Of a DNA stretch of 6,486 nucleotides, positions 6,365 through 6,486 are shown piece by piece (positions within the stretch are counted from its first letter, which is position 1; the number at the start of each line of letters is the position of its first letter). Source of the DNA: an uncultured Bacteroidales bacterium (GTDB lineage: Bacteria; Bacteroidota; Bacteroidia; Bacteroidales; JAUNSR01); contig CAMTOW010000127.1 in the NCBI GenBank assembly GCA_947074245.1, positions 1-6,486 of the forward strand, read 5' to 3'. Under the pieces are notes generated by a model. It had not been told where the DNA came from. It worked only from the letters and a program-made list of their open reading frames with translations, and made no database searches. The position numbers were made by a program, and so were the translations under genes.

Positions 6365-6399
6365 AAAAAAGAGATTCTCATATGAGAATCTCTTTTTTT
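6365..6399 (+). terminator. Intrinsic terminator after the operon, possibly bidirectional
   Basis: Positions 6365-6398 form a perfect 34-nt palindrome: AAAAAAGAGATTCTCA mirrored around the centre of CATATG, ending in seven Ts. The stem core is GAGATTCTC/GAGAATCTC with a loop of about four bases. It begins 32 nt after the beta-subunit stop. An A tract on one side and a T tract on the other would allow termination in either direction. Confidence 0.85.
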
Positions 6400-6414
6400 G
6401 TTGAATCATACCAC

Positions 6415-6465
6415 AAAGCGTCATTTATATCTGTTATTGAAGATATAAATGACGCTTTTATTTTT
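6415..6465 (+). terminator. Second intrinsic terminator with 18-bp perfect stem
   Basis: The left arm 6415-6432 (AAAGCGTCATTTATATCT) pairs without mismatch with the right arm 6441-6458 around an 8-nt loop (GTTATTGA). A T-rich run follows (TTTTATTTTTAT, from 6456), so it is oriented rightward. On the opposite strand the stem is followed by only three Ts and then G/C-containing sequence, so leftward activity should be weaker. It lies 16 nt after the first hairpin. Confidence 0.8.
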
Positions 6466-6486
6466 ATCACCATCTAAGAATTATTT

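Noticed and set aside
6466..6486. End of a minus-strand gene (in-frame TAG at 6476-6474) entering from the right edge
   Set aside because: Only about three codons would be inside the window, and the second hairpin is oriented for rightward transcription, so there is no real support.
1..6486. CRISPR array, insertion sequence, tRNA/rRNA gene or defence system
   Set aside because: No direct repeat arrays, transposase motifs, terminal inverted repeats with target duplications, cloverleaf sequences or defence-type domains were seen. The window is a metabolic and membrane-transport region.

Overview
The window looks like a chromosomal segment of an anaerobic Bacteroidota, most likely of the order Bacteroidales. 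The reasons are moderate-to-low G+C, start codons without clear Shine-Dalgarno sequences, a perfect match to the Bacteroides-type -7 promoter element (TAnnTTTG), and a propionate-type gene set arranged as I would expect in that order. A genus cannot be assigned by eye.

Layout. Positions 1-165 hold the end of a small membrane protein, followed after 9 nt by a YeiH-family membrane transporter (175-1209). A minus-strand ferritin-like diiron protein (1210-1605) meets it stop codon to stop codon with no base between. A 179-bp A+T-rich divergent spacer (1606-1784) carries a 9-bp dyad and a good promoter firing rightward. Five tightly packed plus-strand genes follow: methylmalonyl-CoA epimerase (1785-2195), a carboxyltransferase subunit (2239-3792), an unusual fusion of a lamin-tail domain to an OadG-like membrane subunit (3805-4701), a biotin carrier protein (4739-5170) and the Na+-pumping beta subunit (5172-6332). 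Two consecutive hairpins (6365-6399 and 6415-6465) close the operon. The last ~20 bases show nothing callable.

How the genes work together. Methylmalonyl-CoA mutase, which is not in this window, makes (R)-methylmalonyl-CoA from succinyl-CoA. The epimerase converts it to the (S)-form. The carboxyltransferase moves its carboxyl group to biotin on the carrier protein, giving propionyl-CoA. The beta subunit decarboxylates carboxybiotin and exports Na+, conserving energy. The OadG-like protein is expected to hold the complex together at the membrane. No biotin carboxylase is present, which favours a decarboxylase sodium pump over an ATP-dependent propionyl-CoA carboxylase.

The most unusual element is the OadG-like subunit. 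It has a signal peptide and a periplasmic lamin-tail domain placed before the single membrane helix and cytoplasmic tail. The pathway itself is known. The role of the extracytoplasmic domain is not something I can name.
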